A DNA stretch of 64,000 nucleotides, taken from NCBI RefSeq assembly GCF_900091555.1, contig NZ_FMCX01000006.1:375982-439981 (forward strand), written 5' to 3'. The position numbers and the translations under genes are program-made. The number at the start of each line of letters is the position of its first letter. The first letter of the stretch is position 1. Below are positions 33,291 through 41,690 of this stretch, one piece after another. This DNA is from Micromonospora mirobrigensis (lineage in GTDB: Bacteria > Actinomycetota > Actinomycetes > Mycobacteriales > Micromonosporaceae). Under the pieces are notes generated by a model. The model ran no database searches. It worked only from the letters and a program-made list of their open reading frames with translations, and had not been told where the DNA came from.

Positions 33291-36128
33291 ATGTCGCCAC
33301 GGATCCACCTGCCGACCGGGTGGGTGACCTTCGTGTTCACCGACATCGAGGGGTCGACGCGGTTGGCCCAGATGCTCGGGGTGAACTACCCGCCGGTGCT
33401 GGCCGAGCACCGCCGGTTGCTGCGCCGGACGCTGGCCGCCACCGGGGGCGCCGAACTGCTGACCGAGGGGGACTCCTTCTTCCTCGCGTTCCCCGACGCC
33501 TCCGCCGCGCTGACCGCCTGCCTGACCGGCCAGCGGGCGCTGGCCGACCACGACTGGCCGACCCCGGAGGGCACCCCGCGGGTGCGGATGGGGCTGCACA
33601 CCGGCTGGGCGGAGCCGCGCGACGGCGAGTACGCCAGCCCCGAGGTGCACCGGGCGGCCCGGATCGCGGCGGCCGCCCACGGTGGTCAGGTGCTCTGTTC
33701 GGCGGCCACCGCCCGGCACGCCGACCCGCTGCCGGCCGGGGCGTCCCTGTTGGACCTGGGGCTGCACCGGCTGCGCGGCTTCGACGACCGGGAACGACTG
33801 TTCCAGCTGGTCGCCCCCGGCCTGGAGCGGCAGTTCCCGCGGCCGCGTACCGCCGACGCGGTGGCGCACAACCTGCCCACCCAGGTCACCTCGTTCGTCG
33901 GGCGGCAGACCGAGCGGGTCGAGCTGCGGGCGTTGATCGAGTCGCACCGGCTGGTGACCGTGCTCGGCGCGGGCGGCACCGGCAAGACCCGGCTCGCCGT
34001 GGAGCTCGCCGGCGGCGTGGTCGAGGCGTACCCGGACGGGGTGTGGTTCGTCGACGTCGCCACGGTGACCGACCCCGGCCTGGTGGCGTTCGCGGTGGCC
34101 GCCGTGCTCGGGCTGCGTCCGGAGCCGGGACGTCCGATGGTGGACACCCTGGTCGAGTACGCCGCCGCCCGGCGGATGCTGATCCTGCTGGACACCTGCG
34201 ACGCCCAGCCGGCCGCCTCCGGTGAGGTGATCTCCCGGCTGCTGGCCGGCGGCCGGGGCGTGCGGGTGCTCGCCACCAGCCGGGAGTCGTTCGGGCTCCC
34301 CGGTGAGGTGGTGTGGCGGATCCCGCCGCTGGCCGTCGATCCGGGGCCGGGTGGCCGGGAGAGCGACGCGGTGGCGCTGCTGCTGGACCGGACGGCCGCC
34401 GCCCGGGGTGGCCGCCGGCCGGACCAGGCCGAGCAGGCCGACCTGCGCCGGGTGGTACGCCGGCTGGACGGGGTGCCGCTCGCCATCGAGCTGGCCGCCG
34501 CCCGGCTGCGGGTGCTCTCGGTGGGCCAGCTCGCCGCCCGCCTCGACGACGTGCTCGGCACCCTGGACGCCGGCCGGGACGCGCCGGAGCCGCCCCCGGC
34601 GGAGAACGGGTACACCGGCAACCAGCAGGACACCGTCGACCTGGCCGCAGCGGCCGTGGGGACCACCCCGCCCACCCCGGCACACCGGGCGGTGCAGCGC
34701 TCGGCCACCGAACGGCACCTCACCATGCAGGCCACCGTCACCTGGTCGTACCGGACGCTCGGGCCGCGCGCGTCCCGGCTGCTGCGCTGGATGGCCGTCT
34801 TCGCCGGACCGGTCGAGCTGTCCACCGTGGAGTGGCTGCTCGGGGAGGACCCGCTCGACGCGCTCTCCGTCCTGGTCGACAAGTCTATGGTGCTGGCCGA
34901 GCCGCGTGCCTCGGGCAGCACCTACCGGATGCTCGACCCGATCCGGGCGTACGCCGGCCGCCGGCTGGCCGAGGCCGGTGAGGAACAGGCGGCCCGCGAC
35001 CGGCACGTCGCCTGGTCGAGCCACGCGCTGGAACGCGCCCGCCTGGGCCCGGACGGTCGCCCGGTGACGCTGTCGCTGTACGCGCTGGACCCGCTCGCCG
35101 ACGAGCTGCGGGCGGCGCTGCGCTGGTGCGCGACCGGGGGCAGCGCCCGGGCCGGGCTGCGGCTGGCCGGCGGGCTGGACCACTGGTGGCGGGAGCGCGG
35201 GCTGGCCCGGGAGGGGCGGCTGTGGTTGTTCCGGCTCTACGGCCGGATCGCCGAGAACGGGGAGTCGATCCCGGAGGCCGAGCTGGCGGCGGCGTACCAC
35301 ATGCATTCGCTGCACGCCGGGGCCGACGGGGAGTTCGCCGAGGAGCTGCGCTTCTCCCAGCGCGCGGAGGCGGCCGCCCGGCAGGCCGGCGACACCGGCC
35401 TGCTGGCCCGGGTGCTGGCCGGCCGGGCCGCCCCGCTGATCGACCTCGGGCAGTTGGACGAGGCGGAGCGGATCTGCCGGGAGGTCATCGACTGGGCGGC
35501 GGAGCAGGACGTCCTCCCCGACGCCCTCTTCGCCGTGTTCAACCTGGCCGAGCTGCTCTGGCGGCGGGGTGCCCTGGACGAGGCGGCGGAGCTGCTCGGT
35601 GCGGCCCGGCCGGTGGAGGCGGCCCGCCCGCTGGAACGGGGACGCCGCTCGGTGGACATGCTGCTCGGCATGGTGGCGTTGGCCCGCGGTGACCTGGTCG
35701 CGGCGCACGAGCACCTGGCGGTGGCGCTGCGGTCCCGGATGAGCCACGGCTACCACGGCCGGGCCTGCGACACGGTCAACGCGATCGCGGTGCGGTGCGT
35801 GGCGAGCGGGGACCTGCTGACCGCCGCCCGGCTCTTCGGCGCGGCCCAGGCGGTCCGGGCGAGCATGCGCTCCACCCCGGGGCTGTACGGCGCGTACTGG
35901 TCGGAGCGGCAGGTGGAGCTGCGCCGGATCCTCGGCGACGCGACCTTCGACGCCGCGTACGCCGAGGGCGGTGAGCTGGGCCTGGAGGAGGCCGCGGCGT
36001 TGGCCCTGGCGGTCGAGCACCCCGACCTGGCCGTCACCTCCGCCCGCTTCGCGCCCGGCGCCACCCCCTCCCCCCGCCAACCGGCCCCCCACCCCTTGGG
36101 CGCGCCCCACCCCGGCCTGCATGGTTGA
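33291..36128 (+). CDS. Class III cyclase-like domain / NB-ARC-type ATPase / TPR regulator
   Basis: The 945-residue protein has three parts. A guanylate/adenylate-cyclase-like domain (about 5-175) has FVFTDIEGSTRLAQMLG and LLTEGDSFFLAF (metal Asp residues kept). The transition-state Asn of class III cyclases, usually in VNxAAR, is His in VHRAARI, so cyclase activity is doubtful. A P-loop ATPase follows, with VLGAGGTGKTRLAVELA at about 225 and a weak Walker B LILLDTCDAQ. The C-terminal half (about 590-920) is a TPR-like helical repeat array. Such proteins occur widely in actinomycetes as one-component signalling or regulatory proteins, here without a C-terminal LuxR domain. Its TGA stop lies inside a palindromic repeat. 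Confidence 0.85.
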   Translation: MSPRIHLPTGWVTFVFTDIEGSTRLAQMLGVNYPPVLAEHRRLLRRTLAATGGAELLTEGDSFFLAFPDASAALTACLTGQRALADHDWPTPEGTPRVRMGLHTGWAEPRDGEYASPEVHRAARIAAAAHGGQVLCSAATARHADPLPAGASLLDLGLHRLRGFDDRERLFQLVAPGLERQFPRPRTADAVAHNLPTQVTSFVGRQTERVELRALIESHRLVTVLGAGGTGKTRLAVELAGGVVEAYPDGVWFVDVATVTDPGLVAFAVAAVLGLRPEPGRPMVDTLVEYAAARRMLILLDTCDAQPAASGEVISRLLAGGRGVRVLATSRESFGLPGEVVWRIPPLAVDPGPGGRESDAVALLLDRTAAARGGRRPDQAEQADLRRVVRRLDGVPLAIELAAARLRVLSVGQLAARLDDVLGTLDAGRDAPEPPPAENGYTGNQQDTVDLAAAAVGTTPPTPAHRAVQRSATERHLTMQATVTWSYRTLGPRASRLLRWMAVFAGPVELSTVEWLLGEDPLDALSVLVDKSMVLAEPRASGSTYRMLDPIRAYAGRRLAEAGEEQAARDRHVAWSSHALERARLGPDGRPVTLSLYALDPLADELRAALRWCATGGSARAGLRLAGGLDHWWRERGLAREGRLWLFRLYGRIAENGESIPEAELAAAYHMHSLHAGADGEFAEELRFSQRAEAAARQAGDTGLLARVLAGRAAPLIDLGQLDEAERICREVIDWAAEQDVLPDALFAVFNLAELLWRRGALDEAAELLGAARPVEAARPLERGRRSVDMLLGMVALARGDLVAAHEHLAVALRSRMSHGYHGRACDTVNAIAVRCVASGDLLTAARLFGAAQAVRASMRSTPGLYGAYWSERQVELRRILGDATFDAAYAEGGELGLEEAAALALAVEHPDLAVTSARFAPGATPSPRQPAPHPLGAPHPGLHG

Positions 36129-36184
36129 TCATGAAGTTAGCGGCAGTAGAAGAGATCGAACTCGCCGCTAACTTCATGATCAAC
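36124..36184. repeat. Palindromic element, GATCATGAAGTTAGC family, copy 1
   Basis: Perfect 21-base arms at 36124-36144 and 36164-36184, core TTGATCATGAAGTTAGCG, flank a 19-base loop. The stop codon of the cyclase-like gene (36126-36128) lies in the left arm. The element stands between convergent genes and could act as a bidirectional terminator. Copy 2 is at 47566-47626. Confidence 0.9.
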
Positions 36185-36217
36185 GAGTGCCGCCGGCGGT
36201 GGAGGTGGGCGGATGGG

Positions 36218-36721
36218 TCAGGGGGTGGGGAGGAGGCGGGCGGCGCGGTCGAGGTCGGACTGGCGGACGGCGGCGGTCGAGCCGAAGACGTTGACCGCCT
36301 CGTAGTAGGTCCAGGCCAGGCTGTAGCAGGCGGGGCGGACCAGGTAGCTGTACGTCGCGCAGACCCGCTTCAGGTCGGCGTAGAAGGCGCTGTCCAGCCG
36401 GGACTTGTTGGCGGAGAACAGGCTCGTCGCCTTGTAGTTCCGGTAGCCGAAGTCGTGCCGGTAGCAGGAGAGGCTGAACCGGAATCCCAGCGGGTTGTCC
36501 GGGCTGGACGAGCAGTAGTCGGTCGACCAGTCGAAGGCGTACTCGGACCAGGCGGCCTTGTCGTGCCGGCCGGCGTTCCAGGCGCTGTAGCTGCTGGCGC
36601 TGGTCTGGGTCCAGCTGGACAGGACACTGAGCTTCTGTTCGGTGCTGACCGCGGCGGCCGCCGGGGAGGCGAGCCCCAGCGCGGTGAGCAGGGCGACGGC
36701 GGTGACGACGACGCCCGGGAC
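36218..36721 (-). pseudogene. Prokaryotic phospholipase A2, lacks a start codon
   Basis: Reading the minus strand down to TGA at 36218-36220 gives a complete secreted phospholipase A2 domain of about 145 residues: a hydrophobic segment VVVTAVALLTALGLASPAAA, then SVLSSWTQTSASSYSAWN, FDWSTDYCSSSPDNPLGF and the catalytic His-Asp pair in CYRHDFGYRNY. Four cysteines can form the two disulfides of the Streptomyces enzyme. In this frame there is no ATG, GTG or TTG between the in-frame TAG at 36767-36769 and the mature domain. The GTG at 36726-36728 is in another frame and would need a one-base shift. The 5' end appears lost or frame-shifted, next to a hairpin and a repeat. Confidence 0.75.
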
Positions 36722-36743
36722 TCGACACGAGTCCCGGGCGTCG
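36709..36743. terminator. Perfect 16-base-pair hairpin
   Basis: CGACGCCCGGGACTCG (36709-36724) and CGAGTCCCGGGCGTCG (36728-36743) are exact inverted copies around a 3-base ACA loop. It is 57 bases downstream of the GHL10 gene stop on the minus strand and overlaps the signal-peptide region of the phospholipase gene. It is most likely the GHL10 terminator. Confidence 0.7.
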
Positions 36744-36748
36744 GCTGT

Positions 36749-36802
36749 GTTAACAGGGGGCCCCTGCTATACCGGAGGCGTTAACCGGGGGCCCCTCCTT
36801 TC
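36749..36802. repeat. GGGGCCCC/TTAAC family, copy 2 (direct pair)
   Basis: GTTAACAGGGGGCCCCT (36749-36765) and GTTAACCGGGGGCCCCTCCT (36780-36799) are direct copies, unlike the inverted copy at 2258-2305. The second one abuts the stop codon of the GHL10 gene at 36801-36803. Confidence 0.85.
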
Positions 36803-38453
36803 ACCGGACGAAGCGCGGCGGGCTGGCCGGTCCCTCGTTCCAGACCCGGTCCAGCGCCGTCACGTGGTACGTGTACGCCGTCCCGGCCCGGGCCGTGGTG
36901 TCCACCCAGGACTGCACGTCCCCGGCGGTGCCCCGGACCGTCGCCACCAGGTTGGACGCGTCGACGAGGTCGCAGTCGCCGGCGCGACCCGCGCCGTCCA
37001 GCCGGTAGATCGCGTACGAGGTGGCGGTGCCGAACGGGCCGGCGCCGTCGGCAGGCTGCCGCCAGCTCAGCCGGACACCCTCGGCCTGCCGCCGCACGTC
37101 GGTGACGACCGGGGCGAGCAGGGGCGCCGACGGCAGGTGCGGCATCGCCGGCACCAGCGCCGGGCGGGAGTAGTGCTCGGCGGCGTAGATGTCGGTGGCG
37201 CCGAGCCGGTTCGCCTTCACCTGTACGGCGGAGAAGTGCACGTTGCCGAGCACCTCCGGGTACGACCGGTTGAGCGTCAGGTGGTCCGACAGCTCGTTCG
37301 GGTTCATCCAGTACGGCCCGTACGCCGGGTCACCGCTCTTGTAGTCGGCCTGGCCGATGTAGAGCTGCACCCGGGTGCCCCGGACGGTCTCCGCCCACCA
37401 CGGCACCAGTCGGGCGTAGTCGGCGGCCGGGTACTGGCCGATGTACCAGTACAGCTGCGGCACCACGTAGTCGATCCACTCGTTCTTGATCCACTTACGG
37501 GTGTCGGCGGAGATGATGTCGTACGACTGGGAGCCGGTGGTGTCCGAGCCGTTCGGGTCGGCGGTCCTGTTGCGCCAGATGCCGAACGGGCTGACCCCGA
37601 ACTTCACCCACGGCTTGGCCGCCTTGATCTTCGCGTTCATCTCCTGGACCAGCAGGTTGATGTTGTCCCGCCGCCAGTCGGCCTTGTCGGTGAAGCCGCG
37701 GTCGAACTCGGCGAAGGTGGCGTCGTCGGGCACCTGCCAGGTTCCGCTGGGGTAGGGGTAGAAGTAGTCGTCGAAGTGCACGCCGTCGATGTCGTACCGG
37801 CTGACCGCGTCCATCATCGCGGTCTGGACGAACTCACGGACGGCGGGGATGCCGGGGTTGTAGTAGAGCCGGCTGCCGGCGACCCCGGCCGGCGGGTACG
37901 CGAAGACCCAGTCCGGGTGCTGCCGGGCCGGGTGGTCCGGGGCCAGCTTCGAGATGTCCGCGCCCGCTCCACCCGGGGCCGGCATGGAGACCCGGTACGG
38001 GTTGAACCAGGCGTGGAACTCCAGGTTCCGCTTGTGCGACTCGGCGACCAGGAAGGCCAGCGGGTCCCAGCCGGGGTCCTGCCCGCGCACCCCGGTCAGG
38101 TACTCCGACCAGGGCTCGTACGCCGATGGCCAGAACGCGTCGGCGGTGGGGCGGACCTGCACGACGACGGCGTTGTGGTGGAGCTGCTGCGCCAGGTCGA
38201 GCCAGCCGCGGTACTCGGCCTGCTGGGCGGCGATCCGGTCGGGAGCGGTCTGCGACGCCTTGGTCGGCCAGTCGATGTTCACCACCGACGAGATCCACAT
38301 GGCCCGGAACTGGCGTTTCGGGGTGGCCGGGTCGGTGACGCAGGTGGCGCTCTCCGGCGCCGCCTCGGGTGCGGCGCTGGCGGGGGCGACGGCGACCAGC
38401 GCGCCGAGCAGTGCCGCGGCCAGCCCGGCGGTGGCGAGCCGAGATGCCTTCAT
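36801..38453 (-). CDS. Secreted glycoside hydrolase-like protein (GHL10/DUF187)
   Basis: The protein of about 550 residues has a Sec signal peptide (MKASRLATAGLAAALLGAL, cleaved near APASA). A TIM-barrel GHL10 domain follows (about 45-400): RQFRAMWISSVVNIDWPTKA, VVVQVRPTADAFWPSAYEPW, EFHAWFNPYRVS, IDGVHFDDYFYPYP and VKFGVSPFGIWRN. Paired acidic residues in HFDDYF are probable catalytic residues. A fibronectin-type-III-like domain covers about 455-550. In E. coli the related YngK-type family may act on cell-wall or polysaccharide chains; the substrate is unproven. ATG 38453 is preferred since AAGGGA lies about nine bases upstream. Confidence 0.88.
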   Translation of the reverse strand: MKASRLATAGLAAALLGALVAVAPASAAPEAAPESATCVTDPATPKRQFRAMWISSVVNIDWPTKASQTAPDRIAAQQAEYRGWLDLAQQLHHNAVVVQVRPTADAFWPSAYEPWSEYLTGVRGQDPGWDPLAFLVAESHKRNLEFHAWFNPYRVSMPAPGGAGADISKLAPDHPARQHPDWVFAYPPAGVAGSRLYYNPGIPAVREFVQTAMMDAVSRYDIDGVHFDDYFYPYPSGTWQVPDDATFAEFDRGFTDKADWRRDNINLLVQEMNAKIKAAKPWVKFGVSPFGIWRNRTADPNGSDTTGSQSYDIISADTRKWIKNEWIDYVVPQLYWYIGQYPAADYARLVPWWAETVRGTRVQLYIGQADYKSGDPAYGPYWMNPNELSDHLTLNRSYPEVLGNVHFSAVQVKANRLGATDIYAAEHYSRPALVPAMPHLPSAPLLAPVVTDVRRQAEGVRLSWRQPADGAGPFGTATSYAIYRLDGAGRAGDCDLVDASNLVATVRGTAGDVQSWVDTTARAGTAYTYHVTALDRVWNEGPASPPRFVR

Positions 38454-38533
38454 GCGGTGGGTCCCTTCGTCGGGCTGCCGGTGGGGGAGCGGCCGGTAGG
38501 CACAATTCGCCGTCAACGATCGACCGCTGGTAG

Positions 38534-38542
38534 GAAAGTTTC
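38534..38542. promoter_or_regulatory. GAAAGTTTC dyad upstream of the GHL10 gene
   Basis: GAAA-G-TTTC lies 81 bases before the GHL10 start. GAAA/TTTC dyads are known upstream of actinomycete glycoside hydrolase genes controlled by LacI-type repressors. The site is short, so this is only suggestive. Confidence 0.3.
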
Positions 38543-38748
38543 ACATCCGGCGGGCTCCGCGCAAGGTCGGGGCAGGATTCGGCCCCGATCGATGCCGAGA
38601 GCGCCGCCACATGGCCGGGCGTGATCCGCTCCACACGCCGGGTGATGGCCGGATTGGCCGGGAAGTGACGGTTGGCGAGGGTGCGTACTGGGTAGCATCG
38701 CCCCGCGCTGGCCACCATCCGGGCGGCCACGGGGAGGGGGTGACCGCG

Positions 38749-40245
38749 GTGTCCGTGCTGCGTACCAAGCCGATCAAGGACGTGATAGCCCAGGGGGACG
38801 CCGACGGTGCCGACGGCGGTCCCGGTCTCAAGCGTCGCCTCGGCGCGATCGACCTCACCGGCTTCGGCATCGGCATCGTGATCGGTACCGGCATCTTCAC
38901 GCTGACCGGTATCGAGGCCAAGAACCACGCCGGTCCGGGCGTGGTGATCTCCTTCGCGATCGCCGGCGTGGTGGCCCTGCTCGCCGCGCTCTGCTACGCC
39001 GAGCTGGCGTCCAGCGTGCCGACCGCCGGCAGCGCCTACACCTACGCGTACGCCACCATGGGCGAGATCGTCGCCTGGATCATCGGGTGGGACCTGCTGC
39101 TGGAGTTCGCGCTCGGCGCGGCCGTGGTCGCCCGCGGCTGGTCCGGCTACCTCGGTGACCTGCTCGGCCTGCCGACCACCTGGTTCGGCGAGGAGGGCAG
39201 CATCGTCAACATCGGCGCGATCGCGATCGTGCTGATCCTCGGCGTGGTCGCCATCATCGGCGTCCGCGAGTCCGCCCGGGTCACCAACCTGCTGGTCCTG
39301 GTCAAGGTGGCCATCTGCGTCTTCATCATGGTGGCCGGCCTGTTCTTCGTGAAGGCGGCCAACCTCAGCCCGTTCATCCCGGCCACCGAGCCGGCGTCGG
39401 GTGGCGAGGACGGCATCCGGCAACCGGTCACCCAGGCCATCTTCGGGATGGAACCCTCCGTCTTCGGCTTCGCCGGCGTGCTCACCGCCGCCGCGGTGGT
39501 CTTCTTCGCGTACACCGGCTTCGAGGCGGTGGCCAACATGGGCGAGGAGACGAAGAAGCCCAAGCGGGACCTGCCGCTGGGTCTGCTCGGCACGCTGCTC
39601 ATCTCGACCGTGCTGTACATCGGTGTCTCGCTGGTCGTGGTCGGCATGGTGCCGTACGCCGAGATCGACGAGGGCGCCCCGATCGCCTCGGCCTTCAAGT
39701 CGGCCGGCGCCGGCTGGGCGGCCATCCTGGTCTCCATCGCGGCCGTCGCCGGCCTGACCAGCGTGATCCTGGTCGACCTGGTGGCCATGGGCCGGATCGG
39801 CTTCGCCATCGCCCGGGACGGGCTGATCCCACCGTCGATCGCCAAGGTGCACCCGCGCTGGGGCACCCCGTACCGGATCTCCGCGATCATGACAGTGGCG
39901 GTCGCGCTGCTCGCCGGCTTCCTGCCGCTCTCCGCGCTGGCCGACCTGGTCAGCATCGGCGCGCTCTGCGCGTTCGTGCTGGTCTCGCTGGCGGTGCCGA
40001 TCCTGCGGCGCAAGCGCCCCGACCTGGAGCGGTCGTTCCGGGTGCCGTTCTCCCCGGTGCTGCCGATCATCTCCGCGCTGGCCTGCCTCTACCTGATGCT
40101 GAACCTCTCCGTGGAGACCTGGATCCGGTTCCTGGTCTGGATGGTGCTCGGCGCGGTGATCTACTTCGGCTACGGCCACCGCCGCAACCGCCTGGCCCGC
40201 CGCGAGCACGGCGAACCGGTGCCCACCCAGCGGACCCCGGCCTGA
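38749..40245 (+). CDS. APC-family amino acid permease
   Basis: This 498-residue cationic or general amino-acid transporter has about 12-13 membrane helices. Helix 1 holds GFGIGIVIGTGIFTLTGIEA, the unwound substrate-binding segment of the family. The helix 6 region reads AVVFFAYTGFEAVANMGEET, the typical FxFxGFExVA motif of YfnA/CAT-like transporters. MGRIGFAIARDGLIPPSIAK follows, another family signature. GTG 38749 is chosen over GTG 38740 since GGGGAGGG at 38731-38738 then has normal spacing and the MSVLRTKPI start is typical. It is a single gene with its own terminator. Confidence 0.92.
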   Translation: MSVLRTKPIKDVIAQGDADGADGGPGLKRRLGAIDLTGFGIGIVIGTGIFTLTGIEAKNHAGPGVVISFAIAGVVALLAALCYAELASSVPTAGSAYTYAYATMGEIVAWIIGWDLLLEFALGAAVVARGWSGYLGDLLGLPTTWFGEEGSIVNIGAIAIVLILGVVAIIGVRESARVTNLLVLVKVAICVFIMVAGLFFVKAANLSPFIPATEPASGGEDGIRQPVTQAIFGMEPSVFGFAGVLTAAAVVFFAYTGFEAVANMGEETKKPKRDLPLGLLGTLLISTVLYIGVSLVVVGMVPYAEIDEGAPIASAFKSAGAGWAAILVSIAAVAGLTSVILVDLVAMGRIGFAIARDGLIPPSIAKVHPRWGTPYRISAIMTVAVALLAGFLPLSALADLVSIGALCAFVLVSLAVPILRRKRPDLERSFRVPFSPVLPIISALACLYLMLNLSVETWIRFLVWMVLGAVIYFGYGHRRNRLARREHGEPVPTQRTPA

Positions 40246-40257
40246 CCCACCACCCAC

Positions 40258-40290
40258 GCGACGCCGGGCGGCACCGTCGCCCGGCGTCGC
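40258..40290 (+). terminator. Hairpin terminator of the APC permease gene
   Basis: GCGACGCCGGGCG (40258-40270) and CGCCCGGCGTCGC (40278-40290) are perfect 13-base arms around a 7-base loop, 12 bases after the stop codon. Confidence 0.8.
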
Positions 40291-40429
40291 GGCACGTCCG
40301 CCGCACACCCCGCGTCTGCCCCGCGCCGCTTGGGCCGCGGGCGCTCACTGCGCCCGCCGTGCCTCCAAGCTGGCCGGTCGTCGGTGACCGATGGTGACAA
40401 GCCTCCCAGCCACACCGCCACCACCCTCA

Positions 40430-40556
40430 GCCTTTGCTCTGCTGCACCCCACGCGACAGTCACCGTTCGTGATGGCGCCAGCGGCACCCGCCGCGACGCC
40501 CGACGAAAACGCGCAGGTCAGCTCTCATGTTGCGCGGGGTGCAGCAGAGCAAAGGC
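40430..40556. repeat. Long inverted repeat, TTTGCTCTGCTGCA family, copy 2
   Basis: Perfect 21-base arms lie at 40430-40450 and 40536-40556, with core CCTTTGCTCTGCTGCACCCC and an 85-base interior. Inner bases ACGCGACA and TGTTGCGC pair in part. The outer 15 bases equal those of copy 1, while the interiors differ, so the ends are conserved rather than the whole element. Confidence 0.85.
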
Positions 40557-40667
40557 GGCGAGTGGGTTCCCGCCATCGAGCGCACCGATCACCGTGCGCG
40601 ACGGGTGTGAGCTGTCACCCACGGTGATCGCGTGGTGCGGTGGTGCGGTGGTGCGGTGGTGCGGCGC

Positions 40668-41690
40668 TCAGGGGCGTCGTTGCGGCCCGCCGGTCGGGCC
40701 CTTGACGACCGGCTTGCCGTCGGTCCAGACCACCTCGTCCAGCCAGACCTGGCGGCCCGGGTCGGTGGCGCCCTCCTGGCCGGGCGGCCAGGCGTGGTAG
40801 ACCAGCCAGGTCCGCCCGTCGGACTCCACCATCGAGGCGTGGCCGGGGCCGGAGGCCACCTGGTTGGTCTTCAGGATCGGGTTCTCCGGCGCCTTGCGGC
40901 ACGGCCCCGCCGGGCCGTCGCAGACCGCGTAGCCCTCGGCGTACGTCTCCTTGTCGTAGGCGTTGGCGGCGAAGAAGAGGAAGAGCCTGCCGTCCCGCCG
41001 GTGGAAGAACGGCCCTTCGATCAGGGTGCCCTCCCACGGCTCGGTCTGCTTCAGCAGCTTCGTCGGCTCGCCGACCAGGCTCAGCCCGTCCGGGGAGAGC
41101 CGCTGTGACCAGAGCCAGGTGTCGACCCCGATGGCGTTGCCGTCGTTCTTCCACAGCAGCCAGAGCGTGCCGTCGGTGTCCCGGAACGGGCTGGCGTCGA
41201 TCGCGCCACCCAGCTCCGCCTGGCAGATGAACGGCTCGGTCGACTCGTCCCGGTACGGGCCCTGCGGCTCGCTCGCCACCGCCCGGCCCACGCACTGCCG
41301 GCCGGACTCGCGGCCGGCGACGGTGTAGTAGAGCACGAACCGGTCCGGCGCGAGCTGGATCGCCTCCGGCGCCCAGGTCTTGCCCGGGTCCGCCCAGGCG
41401 GGCAGCTCGGGCAGGGCCTCCTCGGGCTCGGACCACTCGACCAGGTCGGCGGAGCGCCGCACCGGTACGTTCCGGCCGGCGGCGTTGGTGTGGAACATCC
41501 ACCAGGCGTCCCCGGCCCGGGTGACGAACGGGTCGGGGGCGTCGGCACGGACCACGGGGTTGGTGAACATGTTCGGGTCGCTCCGCGTACTCGATGGGGT
41601 GGGGGCGGCGTCCTCGCCGCAGCCGGCGACGACCAGTGCGGCGGCGAGGACCGCCGCCGCACCACGTCGCCGGAGTCTGCGGGCCGTCAT
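40668..41690 (-). CDS. GH43 family glycoside hydrolase lipoprotein
   Basis: The 340-residue protein begins with a lipoprotein signal ending in the lipobox VAGC at about residue 24. The five-bladed GH43 domain follows: base Asp in VRADAPDPFVTRAGDAWWMF, modulating Asp in GAIDASPFRDTDGTLWLLWK, and acid Glu in EGTLIEGPFFHRRDGRLFLF. This family includes arabinanases, arabinofuranosidases and xylosidases. Its stop-side position, next to an ABC sugar importer and a GH51 arabinofuranosidase in one operon, points to outside-surface trimming of arabinose-containing glycans, with the products then imported. Confidence 0.9.
   Translation of the reverse strand: MTARRLRRRGAAAVLAAALVVAGCGEDAAPTPSSTRSDPNMFTNPVVRADAPDPFVTRAGDAWWMFHTNAAGRNVPVRRSADLVEWSEPEEALPELPAWADPGKTWAPEAIQLAPDRFVLYYTVAGRESGRQCVGRAVASEPQGPYRDESTEPFICQAELGGAIDASPFRDTDGTLWLLWKNDGNAIGVDTWLWSQRLSPDGLSLVGEPTKLLKQTEPWEGTLIEGPFFHRRDGRLFLFFAANAYDKETYAEGYAVCDGPAGPCRKAPENPILKTNQVASGPGHASMVESDGRTWLVYHAWPPGQEGATDPGRQVWLDEVVWTDGKPVVKGPTGGPQRRP

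Larger units (their letters stand above)
40246..40667. other. Convergent intergenic region with a hairpin and a long inverted repeat
   Basis: These 422 bases between the permease and GH43 genes hold the permease terminator (40258-40290) and the inverted repeat 40430-40556 (both listed). Toward the GH43 end is a run of GTGGTGCGGT units (about 40632-40665). No coding sequence is seen. Confidence 0.6.

Noticed and set aside
33270..36122. Long antisense frame over the cyclase-ATPase-TPR gene
   Set aside because: Low-complexity Gly/Arg/Gln composition without domains; the plus strand has P-loop and cyclase motifs.
36180..36728. Arg/Pro-rich 182-residue frame starting at GTG 36728
   Set aside because: The phospholipase A2 domain is in a different frame of the same strand and is unmistakable.
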